From contig NZ_JBBMEX010000006.1 of assembly GCF_040096355.1 (NCBI RefSeq), positions 1-64,000 on the forward strand: a stretch of DNA of 64,000 nt, written 5' to 3'. Both the position numbers and the translations under genes were made by a program. The notes below the pieces were generated by a model. The model was not told the DNA's origin. It saw only the letters and a list, made by a program, of their open reading frames with translations, and did no database searches. This DNA comes from Maccoyibacter intestinihominis. GTDB lineage: Bacteria; Bacillota; Clostridia; Lachnospirales; Lachnospiraceae. Of this stretch, positions 14,699-23,504 are shown in pieces; position 1 is the stretch's first letter, and every line of letters begins with the position of its first letter.

Positions 14699-15893
14699 GA
14701 TGGCAACACCGTTAGTTGAGATGGACGGAGATGAAATGACAAGAATCCTGTGGCAGATGATCAAGGATGAACTGTTAAATCCATTCATCGAACTCAATAC
14801 CGAATATTATGACCTTGGTTTAGAGCATCGTAATGCAACCGACGATCAGGTAACGGTAGATTCCGCAGAAGCGACAAAAAAATATGGAGTTGCCGTAAAA
14901 TGTGCGACGATCACACCGAATGCAGCCCGTATGGATGAATATGACTTAAAAGAGATGTGGAAAAGTCCAAACGGAACGATCCGTGCGATCTTAGACGGAA
15001 CCGTATTCCGTACCCCGATCGTAGTAAAGGGAATCGAGCCATGTGTACGCAACTGGAAAAAACCGATCACGATCGCAAGACATGCTTATGGTGATGTATA
15101 CAAAGGTGTGGAGATGAAGATCCCGGCAGCAGGAAAATGCGAACTTGTATACACAGCAGAGGATGGTACCGAGATGAGAGAGACCATCCATAACTTTACC
15201 GGTGCGGGAATCGTACAGGGACAGCACAACGTAAATGCTTCTATTGAGAGCTTTGCAAGAAGCTGCTTTAACTATGCACTGGATCAGAAACAGGATTTAT
15301 GGTTTGCAACCAAAGATACCATTTCTAAAAAATATGACCATACATTTAAAGATATTTTCCAGGAAATCTTTGATGCAGAATACAAAGAAAAATTCGATGC
15401 CGCAGGAATTGAATATTTTTACACATTGATTGACGATGCCGTGGCAAGAGTCATGAAATCAGAGGGCGGTTATATCTGGGCATGCAAGAACTATGACGGA
15501 GATGTTATGAGTGATATGGTATCTTCAGCATTCGGTTCTCTTGCAATGATGACTTCCGTATTGGTATCTCCGGACGGATATTACGAGTATGAGGCAGCAC
15601 ACGGTACCGTACAGCGTCATTATTACAAACACTTAAAAGGCGAAGAGACATCTACGAACTCCGTAGCAACTATTTTTGCATGGACGGGAGCACTCAGAAA
15701 ACGTGGAGAACTTGACAACAATCAGGCATTATCAGACTTTGCGGATAAGTTAGAGAAAGCATGTATTGCAACGATCGAGTCAGGAAAAATGACAAAAGAT
15801 TTAGCATTGATCACATCTTTAGAAAATGTAACCGTATTAAACAGCGAGAACTTTATCAAAGAGATCCGCAAGACATTAGAAGAGATATTATAA
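14685..15893 (+). CDS. icd: isocitrate dehydrogenase, NADP-type homodimeric
   Basis: It oxidises isocitrate to 2-oxoglutarate and CO2. The 402-aa sequence is of the eukaryote-like dimeric class (TPLVEMDGDEMTRILWQMIK; WKSPNGTIRAILDGTVFR; the EAAHGTVQRHY coenzyme region near residue 305; GETSTNSVATIFAWTGAL). The ATG lies within the end of the GntR gene (14-bp overlap), showing tight coupling. With the citrate synthase it makes a short oxidative branch for glutamate synthesis. Aconitase is not next to it and must lie elsewhere. Confidence 0.93.
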   Translation: MEKIKMATPLVEMDGDEMTRILWQMIKDELLNPFIELNTEYYDLGLEHRNATDDQVTVDSAEATKKYGVAVKCATITPNAARMDEYDLKEMWKSPNGTIRAILDGTVFRTPIVVKGIEPCVRNWKKPITIARHAYGDVYKGVEMKIPAAGKCELVYTAEDGTEMRETIHNFTGAGIVQGQHNVNASIESFARSCFNYALDQKQDLWFATKDTISKKYDHTFKDIFQEIFDAEYKEKFDAAGIEYFYTLIDDAVARVMKSEGGYIWACKNYDGDVMSDMVSSAFGSLAMMTSVLVSPDGYYEYEAAHGTVQRHYYKHLKGEETSTNSVATIFAWTGALRKRGELDNNQALSDFADKLEKACIATIESGKMTKDLALITSLENVTVLNSENFIKEIRKTLEEIL

Positions 15894-15920
15894 GCGCAGA
15901 GAACATAGAAATGATACTTC

Positions 15921-15951
15921 GAAAAGAGGTGCCCACAGAGGCACCCTTTTT
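15921..15951 (+). terminator. terminator of the icd operon
   Basis: GGTGCC (15928-15933) pairs with GGCACC (15940-15945); with one bulged A the stem extends through AAAAG/CTTTT into a T run at 15947-15951. Confidence 0.7.
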
Positions 15952-15969
15952 CGGGTAATGAGGTGAAAT

Positions 15970-17886
15970 ATGATACTATCCGTTCAGAATGTCAGCAAAT
16001 CATTTGGAACAGACGAAATTCTAAAAAATGTGTCTTTTCATATTGAAGATCATGAAAAGGCAGCCGTGGTCGGCATCAACGGTGCCGGAAAATCCACACT
16101 TTTAAAAATCATAGTAGGAGAACTGACTCCTGACACCGGAGAGGTCATCACTGCAAAAGGTAAATCCTTAGGCTATTTAGCACAGCATCAGGATTTAGAG
16201 GGTGACAGGACCATTGAAGAAGAATTGCTTTCCGTAAAGAGTGATGTGATCGCAATGGAGCAAAAGATCCGTGCGATGGAAGAACAGATGCATCATGTAG
16301 AAGGGGCAGAATTAGAAAAACTTTTAGAGGACTATAACCGTATGCATCATCAGTTTGAATTAGAGGGCGGTTACAGTTACCGGAGTGAGGTTTACGGTGT
16401 CTTAAACGGACTCGGTTTTTCACAGGAAGATTATCAAAAGAAGATCAGCCAGCTCTCAGGAGGACAAAAGACCAGAGTTGCGCTTGGAAGACTGCTTGTT
16501 ACAAAGCCGGACATCATCCTGTTAGATGAGCCGACGAACCATCTGGATATGAACTCTATTACATGGTTAGAAACCTTTTTGATGAACTACAAAGGTGCGG
16601 TAGTCATCGTGTCCCATGACCGTTATTTTTTAGACCGTGTCGTGACAAAAGTCATTGAAGTGTCGCTGCATCAGGCGCAGGTCTATGAAGGCAATTATTC
16701 TGAATATGCCGTAAAAAAAGAAAAAGTCCGCGAGGCACAGCTAAAAGCCTATTACAATCAGCAGCGGGAGATCAAACATCAGGAAGAAGTCATTACCAAG
16801 CTGAAATCCTTTAACCGTGAAAAATCCATAAAGCGGGCAGAGAGCCGTGAAAAGCTGTTAGATAAGATCAATCGTTTAGAAAAACCGGTGGAAGAACATA
16901 CCGATATCAAGATCACATTAGAGCCGAATATATTAAGCGGTAATGATGTCTTAAGTGTCGAGGGTTTAGCAAAATCTTTTGGCAGCCAGAAACTGTTTGA
17001 AAATCTGGATTTTGAGATCAAGCGTGGAGAGCATGTTGCCCTGATCGGAAACAACGGAACCGGAAAAACAACGATCTTAAAGATATTAAACGGAATGCTC
17101 AAAGAGGATGCGGGAGTCATCCGGCTTGGAAGCAATGTCTATATCGGATATTATGACCAGGAGCATCAGGTACTCCATATGGAAAAAACACTGTTTGAAG
17201 AGATCAGTGATGCATATCCGGAACTGAACAATACACAGGTGCGAAATACCTTAGCGGCATTTTTGTTTACCAATGATGATGTCTTTAAAAGAATCGGTGA
17301 TCTGAGTGGTGGAGAGCGTGGACGTGTGTCTTTGGCAAAGCTGATGCTTGGCAAGGCGAATTTTTTAATTCTCGATGAGCCGACGAATCATTTGGATATT
17401 TTTTCAAAAGAAATATTGGAATCGGCATTGAACCACTATACGGGAACCGTCTTTTTCGTGTCCCATGACCGTTATTTTATCAATAAGACGGCACACCGGA
17501 TACTGGATCTGTCTAACGGAGTGCTGACAAATTATCTGGGAAATTATGACTATTATATAGAAAAACGTACAGAGCAGGAAACGTTAACGCCGTCAGATGC
17601 AGAAACCGTTTCAAAAGAAAAAGCAGAGACAGAGAACAAACAGGACTGGCAGAAACAAAAGCAGGAACAGGCACGCCGCAGAAAAATTGCCAATGAACTG
17701 CAAAAAGTAGAAGCCGAGATTGAAATGTGCGAGCAGAAAATCGCCGAGATCGATGAGCAGTGTCAGGACCCTGCGATTGCAGTAAATTCCGCAAAATTAA
17801 ATGAACTTGGAAGCGAACGAGCCGTTTTTTCTGAAAAACTCGAAGCTCTGTATGAGCAGTGGGAAGTGCTGTCAGAAGATAGTTAA
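15970..17886 (+). CDS. ABC-F family ATPase, YdiF-like
   Basis: A soluble protein with two ATP-binding cassettes and no membrane segment. Cassette 1 has GINGAGKSTLLKI (residues about 36-48), LSGGQKTRVALGRLL and IILLDEPTNHLD. Cassette 2 has GNNGTGKTTILKIL, LSGGERGRVSLAKLM and FLILDEPTNHLD. The linker between them is basic and helical. A coiled-coil C-terminal tail (about 545-638) fits the YdiF/Uup group. Known: ABC-F proteins act at the ribosomal E site to rescue or tune translation, and some give antibiotic resistance. Placement just before rex matches ydiF in Bacillus, so house-keeping is more likely than resistance. Confidence 0.9.
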   Translation: MILSVQNVSKSFGTDEILKNVSFHIEDHEKAAVVGINGAGKSTLLKIIVGELTPDTGEVITAKGKSLGYLAQHQDLEGDRTIEEELLSVKSDVIAMEQKIRAMEEQMHHVEGAELEKLLEDYNRMHHQFELEGGYSYRSEVYGVLNGLGFSQEDYQKKISQLSGGQKTRVALGRLLVTKPDIILLDEPTNHLDMNSITWLETFLMNYKGAVVIVSHDRYFLDRVVTKVIEVSLHQAQVYEGNYSEYAVKKEKVREAQLKAYYNQQREIKHQEEVITKLKSFNREKSIKRAESREKLLDKINRLEKPVEEHTDIKITLEPNILSGNDVLSVEGLAKSFGSQKLFENLDFEIKRGEHVALIGNNGTGKTTILKILNGMLKEDAGVIRLGSNVYIGYYDQEHQVLHMEKTLFEEISDAYPELNNTQVRNTLAAFLFTNDDVFKRIGDLSGGERGRVSLAKLMLGKANFLILDEPTNHLDIFSKEILESALNHYTGTVFFVSHDRYFINKTAHRILDLSNGVLTNYLGNYDYYIEKRTEQETLTPSDAETVSKEKAETENKQDWQKQKQEQARRRKIANELQKVEAEIEMCEQKIAEIDEQCQDPAIAVNSAKLNELGSERAVFSEKLEALYEQWEVLSEDS

Positions 17887-17898
17887 ATTTTTGACACA

Positions 17899-17927
17899 TT
17901 GACAGTAAAACTACAAATGCTTATAAT
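17899..17927 (+). promoter_or_regulatory. rex promoter
   Basis: Consensus TTGACA at 17899-17904, a 17-nt spacer and TATAAT at 17922-17927. A second TTGACA is at 17891-17896. The GTG start of rex follows at 17956. Confidence 0.8.
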
Positions 17928-17955
17928 ATATGTAGTTGGCTTAGGAGGAATTAAA

Positions 17956-18600
17956 GTGGAAAAAGAGATTTCACAGGCAGTAATTCGCAGAATGCCCAGA
18001 TATTATAGATATTTAGGGGAACTTTTAGACGAAGGCGTAGAGCGTATCTCGTCGAATGAACTTAGCAGCAGAATGAATGTCACTGCGTCACAGATACGCC
18101 AGGATCTGAATAACTTTGGCGGATTCGGACAGCAGGGATATGGATATAATGTAAAATTTTTGCACGATGAGATCGGTAAGATTTTAGGCTTAAATCAAAG
18201 ACACAATATTATTGTAGTCGGAGCCGGTAATCTGGGGCAGGCACTTGCGAATTATGTAAAATTTGAGAAACTGGGCTTTGTGATCATTGCCCTGTTTGAT
18301 GTAAATCCTGCACTGAAAGGAAAGACAGTGCGTGGAATAGAAATTCATATGATTGATGAAATGGAAGACTTCTTAAAGACACACGATGTGGATATTGCGG
18401 CATTGACCATGCCAAAACAAAAGGCAGACGCAGTTGCAAAGAAACTGGTGGATTCCGGCGTACATGCGATCTGGAATTTTGCACATGTGGATTTAGAACT
18501 GACAGATAAGGACGTGGTAGTAGAGAACGTTCATCTGTCCGACAGTCTGATGCAGTTGTCCTATAACATTGTAAAAAATCAGTCAGCAAAAGAAAAATAG
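17956..18600 (+). CDS. rex: redox-sensing repressor Rex
   Basis: It senses the NADH/NAD ratio and represses fermentation and respiration genes when NADH is low. An N-terminal winged helix (AVIRRMPRYYRYLGELLDEG; ELSSRMNVTASQIRQDLN) is followed by a Rossmann domain with VVGAGNLGQALANY. The start is the GTG at 17956, 7 nt after AGGAGG (17943-17948); the longer frame from 17899 starts inside the promoter. The length is then 214 aa, normal for Rex. Next gene, a coiled-coil protein, follows by 20 nt. Confidence 0.95.
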   Translation: MEKEISQAVIRRMPRYYRYLGELLDEGVERISSNELSSRMNVTASQIRQDLNNFGGFGQQGYGYNVKFLHDEIGKILGLNQRHNIIVVGAGNLGQALANYVKFEKLGFVIIALFDVNPALKGKTVRGIEIHMIDEMEDFLKTHDVDIAALTMPKQKADAVAKKLVDSGVHAIWNFAHVDLELTDKDVVVENVHLSDSLMQLSYNIVKNQSAKEK

Positions 18601-18620
18601 AGTAGGGACGGGGATTTCAC

Positions 18621-19250
18621 ATGAAAGAGAAAGAATATTTCAAAGGAGCCTTGATCAATAAGAAAGTACCGATTCTGGTCTTAGACCAGAAGTGGCACCG
18701 GCTGTTTGCGATTCATGGAAAATCAGACGAGATTCAGAGTACGGAAGAAGAATTGAATCATCTCATAGCCAGACAGGGGCAGGCAAATCAGGATATCAAA
18801 GACTTAAAAAAAGTCAAAGCCAGTCTGATGGAGAGCATTGTTGCACATATGGATGAGAGTGATGAGCAGAGTAACCGACCGTCAAATGATAAGATCATGG
18901 ATGAGAACACCCGCCTGATCAACGAAGTAAATGAAAAGATAGAAGCATGTGAGGATGAACTGTTAGAACTGCCAAAACAGATCAAAGACGCAAATGAAAG
19001 ACTCATGTTAGCAAGCATGGAGTTCTGTTATGAGAAACTTCGCACAAATGATGAAGAGATCAAAGAAATCGATGCCTGGATCAAACAGGTGCGGATCGAT
19101 CTGAAAAAGAATATCATCAAAAAGCAGAACCGTGAGATCAACAGTAAGGAAATCTATTCCTATATGCATGATATCTTTGGTGCGGAGATCATAGATGTCT
19201 TTGACCTGAAAGAGGAAGAAGAACAGGAACAGAAAAAAGAAGAAGAATAA
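18621..19250 (+). CDS. coiled-coil protein of unknown function
   Basis: A 209-aa cytosolic protein. After an N-terminal segment (KGALINKKVPILVLDQKWHR) it is almost wholly helical and charged, with heptad-like runs (EEELNHLIARQGQANQDIKD; LINEVNEKIEACEDELLELP), and it ends in a Glu/Lys-rich tail. It looks like a long antiparallel coiled coil. It lies 20 nt after rex and before a terminator, so it is probably co-transcribed with rex. I know no assigned function. Confidence 0.75.
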   Translation: MKEKEYFKGALINKKVPILVLDQKWHRLFAIHGKSDEIQSTEEELNHLIARQGQANQDIKDLKKVKASLMESIVAHMDESDEQSNRPSNDKIMDENTRLINEVNEKIEACEDELLELPKQIKDANERLMLASMEFCYEKLRTNDEEIKEIDAWIKQVRIDLKKNIIKKQNREINSKEIYSYMHDIFGAEIIDVFDLKEEEEQEQKKEEE

Positions 19251-19258
19251 AAAAGCGG

Positions 19259-19290
19259 GCGCTTTACCGGTTCGGTAGAGCGTTGTTTTT
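19259..19290 (+). terminator. terminator of the rex transcript
   Basis: GCGCTTTACCG (19259-19269) pairs along its whole length with CGGTAGAGCGT (19273-19283), including G-T pairs, and is followed by TGTTTTT. Confidence 0.75.
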
Positions 19291-19326
19291 GCATTAGGAA
19301 TCCTACAAAAAGGGAGAAGTGATAAA

Positions 19327-20895
19327 ATGCAGTATTTGCTGAATGCAAGAGAGATGAAGCAAATTGATAAGAATACGATAGAAGTCTTTGGAGTGCCATC
19401 CCTTGTTCTGATGGAACGGGCGGCACTGCGTGTTGTGGAAATGATAAAAAAGGAAGCAGCAGATGCGAAGAGAACACTTGTAGTCTGTGGTACCGGAAAC
19501 AATGGCGGAGACGGTATGGCAGTGGCACGGATGCTTTATTTAGAAGGCAATGAGGTAGAGGTATGGCTGATCGGAAATCCCGAAAAGTGTTCCGAAGAGA
19601 CGAAAAAGCAGTATGATATCTTAAAAGCATATGGCATTCCAGTCGTGGAACAAAAAGAGGGATTTTGTGAGCAGTTTTGCGTGCAGGAGCCGGATTCAGA
19701 ACAGGCACAAATACAGACACAAATGCAGACACAGATACAGGCACAGACTGCGTATACCCTGATCATAGATGCTCTGTTTGGGATTGGGCTTTCAAGGAAT
19801 GTTGAGGGAATCCACCGGGAAGCAATCGAAGAAATGAACCGGTTAGAAGGAACAAAAATAGCGATTGACATCCCATCCGGAATCCATGCGGACAGTGGGG
19901 CAGTCATGGGAAACTGCTTTTATGCGGACCACACCGTGACCTTTGCATACAATAAAACAGGATTGTGGCTGTATCCGGGAGCAGACGCGGCGGGGCAGAT
20001 CCATATTGCAGATATCGGGATCACAAAAGAGAGCTTTTTAGAAAAAGAGCCACAGATGCTGATGCCACAGGCAGAGGATTTAACAAGACTTCCAAAAAGA
20101 AAAGCAGATTCGAACAAAGGAACTTACGGAAAAGTGCTTGTCATAGCCGGAAGTGAAGAAATATCAGGAGCGGCATATTTTTCAGCAAAGGCGGCATATC
20201 TAAGCGGCTGCGGACTGGTCAAAGTCTTTACACATGAAAAGAACAGGACGATGCTGACTACAAGGCTGCCGGAGGCAATCCCGGTTACCTATGACGGAAA
20301 AAAGAATCTGAAAGAATCCCTGATCGCCGCAGTACAATGGGCAGACGTATTGGTACTTGGACCGGGACTGGGGCGCTCGGACACGGCAAGACAGATTGTA
20401 AAACTCACGATACAGACAGCGGCAGTTCCGATCATTGTGGATGCAGATGCACTGAATCTGTTATCCGAAGAATTAGAAATATTAAAAGGTCCGCATACGG
20501 ATCTGATCGTAACACCGCATTTAGGCGAGATGTCACGACTGGTAGATATGCCGATAGAGTATATTAAGAAAAATATCTTAATGACGGCACAGGATTTTTC
20601 AAGAGAATACAATGTGATCTGCGTTCTGAAAGATGCAAGGACGATCACAAGTATTCCTTATGGAAAAACATATGTAAATACTTCCGGAAATCATGGCATG
20701 GCAACCGCGGGAAGCGGAGATGTTTTAACAGGGATCATAGCAGGCTTCCTTGCAGGCGGGCTGACACCGGAAGAAGCCGCGGTGTTCGGAGTCTATGTGC
20801 ATGGACTTTCGGGCGATGCAATGGTAGAAAAAACAGGTTACTACAGCCTGATGGCAGAAGATATATTAGATGGAATCAAAGAGGTATTAAAATGA
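19327..20895 (+). CDS. nnr: bifunctional NAD(P)H-hydrate repair enzyme
   Basis: It repairs damaged NAD(P)HX. The N-terminal epimerase (YjeF) half has CGTGNNGGDGMAVARML (about 54-70). The C-terminal ADP-dependent dehydratase half has KGTYGKVLVIAGSEEISGAA and AGSGDVLTGIIAGFLAGG. Between the GNP motif and the middle of the epimerase (about residues 124-142) is an odd low-complexity Gln/Thr run made of a reiterated 6-codon-like unit (IQTQMQTQIQAQ), probably an exposed loop grown by slippage. The stop overlaps the alr start (ATGA), so alr is coupled. Confidence 0.93.
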   Translation: MQYLLNAREMKQIDKNTIEVFGVPSLVLMERAALRVVEMIKKEAADAKRTLVVCGTGNNGGDGMAVARMLYLEGNEVEVWLIGNPEKCSEETKKQYDILKAYGIPVVEQKEGFCEQFCVQEPDSEQAQIQTQMQTQIQAQTAYTLIIDALFGIGLSRNVEGIHREAIEEMNRLEGTKIAIDIPSGIHADSGAVMGNCFYADHTVTFAYNKTGLWLYPGADAAGQIHIADIGITKESFLEKEPQMLMPQAEDLTRLPKRKADSNKGTYGKVLVIAGSEEISGAAYFSAKAAYLSGCGLVKVFTHEKNRTMLTTRLPEAIPVTYDGKKNLKESLIAAVQWADVLVLGPGLGRSDTARQIVKLTIQTAAVPIIVDADALNLLSEELEILKGPHTDLIVTPHLGEMSRLVDMPIEYIKKNILMTAQDFSREYNVICVLKDARTITSIPYGKTYVNTSGNHGMATAGSGDVLTGIIAGFLAGGLTPEEAAVFGVYVHGLSGDAMVEKTGYYSLMAEDILDGIKEVLK

Positions 20896-22070
20896 AAACA
20901 GAGCAGGATTATCAGCGTGTTTATGCAGGAATTAATCTGGATGCAGTCATGCACAATTTAGAAAAGATGCATACATTAATAAAAGACGATACGAAGATCA
21001 TCGCAGTCATCAAAACAGACGGATATGGTCACGGTGCCGTTCCGATTGCGAAAAAAATCGAAAGTCTCCCATATCTTTGGGGATTTGCAGTGGCAACACA
21101 GCAGGAGGGAACGGTTTTAAGAAGACATGGAATAAAAAAGCCGGTCCTGATCTTAGGCCACAGCTTTGAAGAAGAATTTGAAAGAATTGTAGAGGACGAC
21201 TTAGAGCCGGCAATTTTTACTTATGAATCGGCAAAGGTGTTGTCAGAGACTGCAAAACGTCTTAAAAAGACTGCAAAGATACACATTAAGATCGATACGG
21301 GAATGAGCCGTATCGGTTATCAGGTCAGCGAGGCAAGTGCGGATGAGATCGCAAAGACGGCAGAACTGAAAAACTTGAAGATCGAAGGCGTATTTACACA
21401 TTTTGCAAAAGCAGATGAAGCAGATAAGACCCATGTACATGGTCAGATCGCTGCTTATCAGAAAATGCTTACAATGTTAGAAGAGCGTGGCGTTGAAATT
21501 CCGTTAAAACACTGTTCCAACAGTGCAGGGATCATTGATCTGCCGGAAGTGAATATGGATGCCGTGCGGGCAGGAATTATTTTATACGGACTGTTACCGT
21601 CGGATGAGGTACAAAAAGAACGCATTGATTTAGAGCCGGTGATGACTTTAAAATCAAAAGTCATTCATATCAAGACGTTAGAAAAAGGAAGAACGATCAG
21701 TTATGGAGGCACTTATGAGGTAACACATACGGAAAGGATCGCAACGATCCCGGTCGGTTACGGGGATGGTTATCCGAGAAGCCTGTCGAATAAGGGCTGG
21801 GTGCTGATACACGGACAAAAAGCACCAATCTGCGGAAGGATCTGCATGGATCAGTTTATGGTAGATGTGACCGATATTCCAAAAGTCAGAGTAGGCGATG
21901 AGGTGACACTGATCGGAACAGACGGCAGTGAGACGTTGAGTATGAATGAACTCGGAGAACTTTCAGAGCGGTTTAATTATGAGTTTGCCTGTGACCTTGG
22001 CAAGCGTATTCCGAGAGTTTTTTACGCAGACGGAAAAATTGTCGATACCAAAGATTATTTTGACGAATAA
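20892..22070 (+). CDS. alr: alanine racemase
   Basis: A PLP enzyme that interconverts L- and D-alanine for peptidoglycan. The PLP Lys is in IIAVIKTDGYGHGAVPIA (about residues 36-53). The barrel has IDTGMSRIGY and KHCSNSAGIID; the C-terminal beta domain has SYGGTYEVTHTERIATIPVGYGDGYPR. The 392-aa length is normal. It overlaps nnr by 4 nt and precedes the MazF-family gene, an arrangement known in Bacillus. Confidence 0.95.
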   Translation: MKTEQDYQRVYAGINLDAVMHNLEKMHTLIKDDTKIIAVIKTDGYGHGAVPIAKKIESLPYLWGFAVATQQEGTVLRRHGIKKPVLILGHSFEEEFERIVEDDLEPAIFTYESAKVLSETAKRLKKTAKIHIKIDTGMSRIGYQVSEASADEIAKTAELKNLKIEGVFTHFAKADEADKTHVHGQIAAYQKMLTMLEERGVEIPLKHCSNSAGIIDLPEVNMDAVRAGIILYGLLPSDEVQKERIDLEPVMTLKSKVIHIKTLEKGRTISYGGTYEVTHTERIATIPVGYGDGYPRSLSNKGWVLIHGQKAPICGRICMDQFMVDVTDIPKVRVGDEVTLIGTDGSETLSMNELGELSERFNYEFACDLGKRIPRVFYADGKIVDTKDYFDE

Positions 22071-22150
22071 GATACTCCGTATAAAAATTCGTATACACTC
22101 GAAAAATTTGGGAAATACTTACTGTAAATTCCAATTTTGGAGTGAAAGAT

Positions 22151-22498
22151 ATGGTAATTCATAGAGGAGATATTTATTATGCAGATTTAAGACCGGTGGT
22201 AGGATCAGAACAGGGTGGAGTACGTCCGGTGCTGATCATACAGAATGACATTGGGAATAAACATTCACCGACGGTCATCTGTGCCGCGATCACGAGTCAG
22301 ATGAACAAGGCAAAACTTCCGACGCATGTGGAGCTGGATTCAAGCCGGTATGCACTGGTCAAAGATTCTGTAGTGCTGTTAGAGCAGCTTCGTACCATTG
22401 ATAAAAAAAGACTCAGAGACAAGGTCTGTCATCTGGATCGGGAAATACTGCGAAAAGTAGAACGTGCATTGCTTATCAGTCTGGATCTGAATACATAA
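22151..22498 (+). CDS. MazF/PemK-family endoribonuclease (EndoA-like)
   Basis: The 115-residue protein (MVIHRGDIYYADLRPVVGSE; GGVRPVLIIQND; VICAAITSQ; ELDSSRYALVKDSVVLLEQL) is a standard MazF fold that cleaves single-stranded mRNA at short motifs. The ATG at 22151 is chosen because GGAG lies 8 nt before it; the upstream GTG at 22142 is too near. In Bacillus an antitoxin gene sits between alr and ndoA. Here the 80-bp gap between alr and mazF has no such ORF, so any antitoxin is elsewhere or absent. Confidence 0.9.
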   Translation: MVIHRGDIYYADLRPVVGSEQGGVRPVLIIQNDIGNKHSPTVICAAITSQMNKAKLPTHVELDSSRYALVKDSVVLLEQLRTIDKKRLRDKVCHLDREILRKVERALLISLDLNT

Positions 22499-22500
22499 TC

Positions 22501-22529
22501 TTGACTAATATGCATAGAAATGATACGAT
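22501..22529 (+). promoter_or_regulatory. promoter of the CBS-domain gene
   Basis: TTGACT at 22501-22506, a 17-nt spacer and TACGAT at 22524-22529; it starts just after the mazF stop. Confidence 0.5.
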
Positions 22530-22576
22530 TTTCTCAAAAAGAATGATTCATTACCAAGGAAAAGAAGGAGAATGAT

Positions 22577-23470
22577 ATGGACGAGGGTGGGAGTAGGAAT
22601 CCGTTTTTAAGACTATTTTCAAAGAAAAAAACAGATGATGAACAGATGGAACAAGAGATCATCTCTATGGTAGATGAGGCACACGAACAGGGTGCCCTGC
22701 GGGAGAGTGAATCCATGATGATACACAATGTCTTAGCGTTAGATGAAAAAGAAGCAAAGGACATTATGACACATCGGAAGAATATCGTTGCCATTGATGG
22801 GAATACACCATTTAGTAAGGCAATGGATTTTATCATAGAAGAGACACATTCGAGGTTTCCGGTTTATGAAGAAGACATTGATAATATTATCGGTGCAATA
22901 CATATCAGGGAAGTATTGATGTATGCAAAGGATTCATCGGTTCAGAACATGCCGATCAAGGACATCCCAAATCTGATCTTTGAAGTGGATTTTATTCCGG
23001 AGACAAAAAATCTTGATGCATTATTCAAAGAGATGCAGATGAAAAAGAGTCATATCGTGATCGTTGTGGATGAGTATGGACAGACTGCGGGTATCGTAGC
23101 CTTAGAAGATATTTTAGAGGAGATCGTCGGAAATATCTTAGATGAGCATGACGAGGAAGAACATACCATAGAGCAGCTTACGGAGGATACCTGGATGATG
23201 CAGGGAATGACACCGTTAGAAGAAGTAAGCGAGATTTTAGGGATTCCGTTTGATTTAGAAGATTATGAGACGTTGAACGGATATCTGATCTCACTGGTTG
23301 GAAAAATACCGTCTAAGAACGAAGAATTTTCTGTGGAAGGCAACGGCTGTCAATTCGATGTCCTCTCCGTAGAAAATAAAATGATAGGGAAAGTGCGTGT
23401 GAAAAAGCTGTCCGATCAGGTGGCGGAAGATGCACAGACTTGTCAGAACGAGGAAAAAATGGTAGAATAA
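22577..23470 (+). CDS. CBS-pair protein, CorC/HlyC-like
   Basis: 297 aa, soluble. A CBS pair lies at about 60-185 (DIMTHRKNIVAIDGNTPFSK; SRFPVYEEDIDNIIGAIHIR; VVDEYGQTAGIVALEDILEE), followed by a CorC/HlyC C-terminal domain (WMMQGMTPLEEVSEILGI). The membrane DUF21/CNNM domain of the longer members is missing, so this is the short CorC-type form, linked in other bacteria to divalent-cation efflux or old hemolysin annotations. Function here is inferred only. It starts after AAGGAG and is followed by yebC after 34 nt. Confidence 0.85.
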   Translation: MDEGGSRNPFLRLFSKKKTDDEQMEQEIISMVDEAHEQGALRESESMMIHNVLALDEKEAKDIMTHRKNIVAIDGNTPFSKAMDFIIEETHSRFPVYEEDIDNIIGAIHIREVLMYAKDSSVQNMPIKDIPNLIFEVDFIPETKNLDALFKEMQMKKSHIVIVVDEYGQTAGIVALEDILEEIVGNILDEHDEEEHTIEQLTEDTWMMQGMTPLEEVSEILGIPFDLEDYETLNGYLISLVGKIPSKNEEFSVEGNGCQFDVLSVENKMIGKVRVKKLSDQVAEDAQTCQNEEKMVE

Positions 23471-23504
23471 TTCAAGAAAAACGAACAGAAAAGAGGAACT
23501 ATAT

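Noticed and set aside
15970..17886. ABC-F antibiotic-resistance determinant
   Set aside because: Placement next to rex and the long coiled-coil tail match the house-keeping YdiF/Uup type; no evidence of transfer.
19160..19744. 194-aa minus-strand ORF
   Set aside because: It lies antisense to nnr and the coiled-coil gene, is rich in Ser/Leu/Phe runs typical of antisense translation, and has no supported start.
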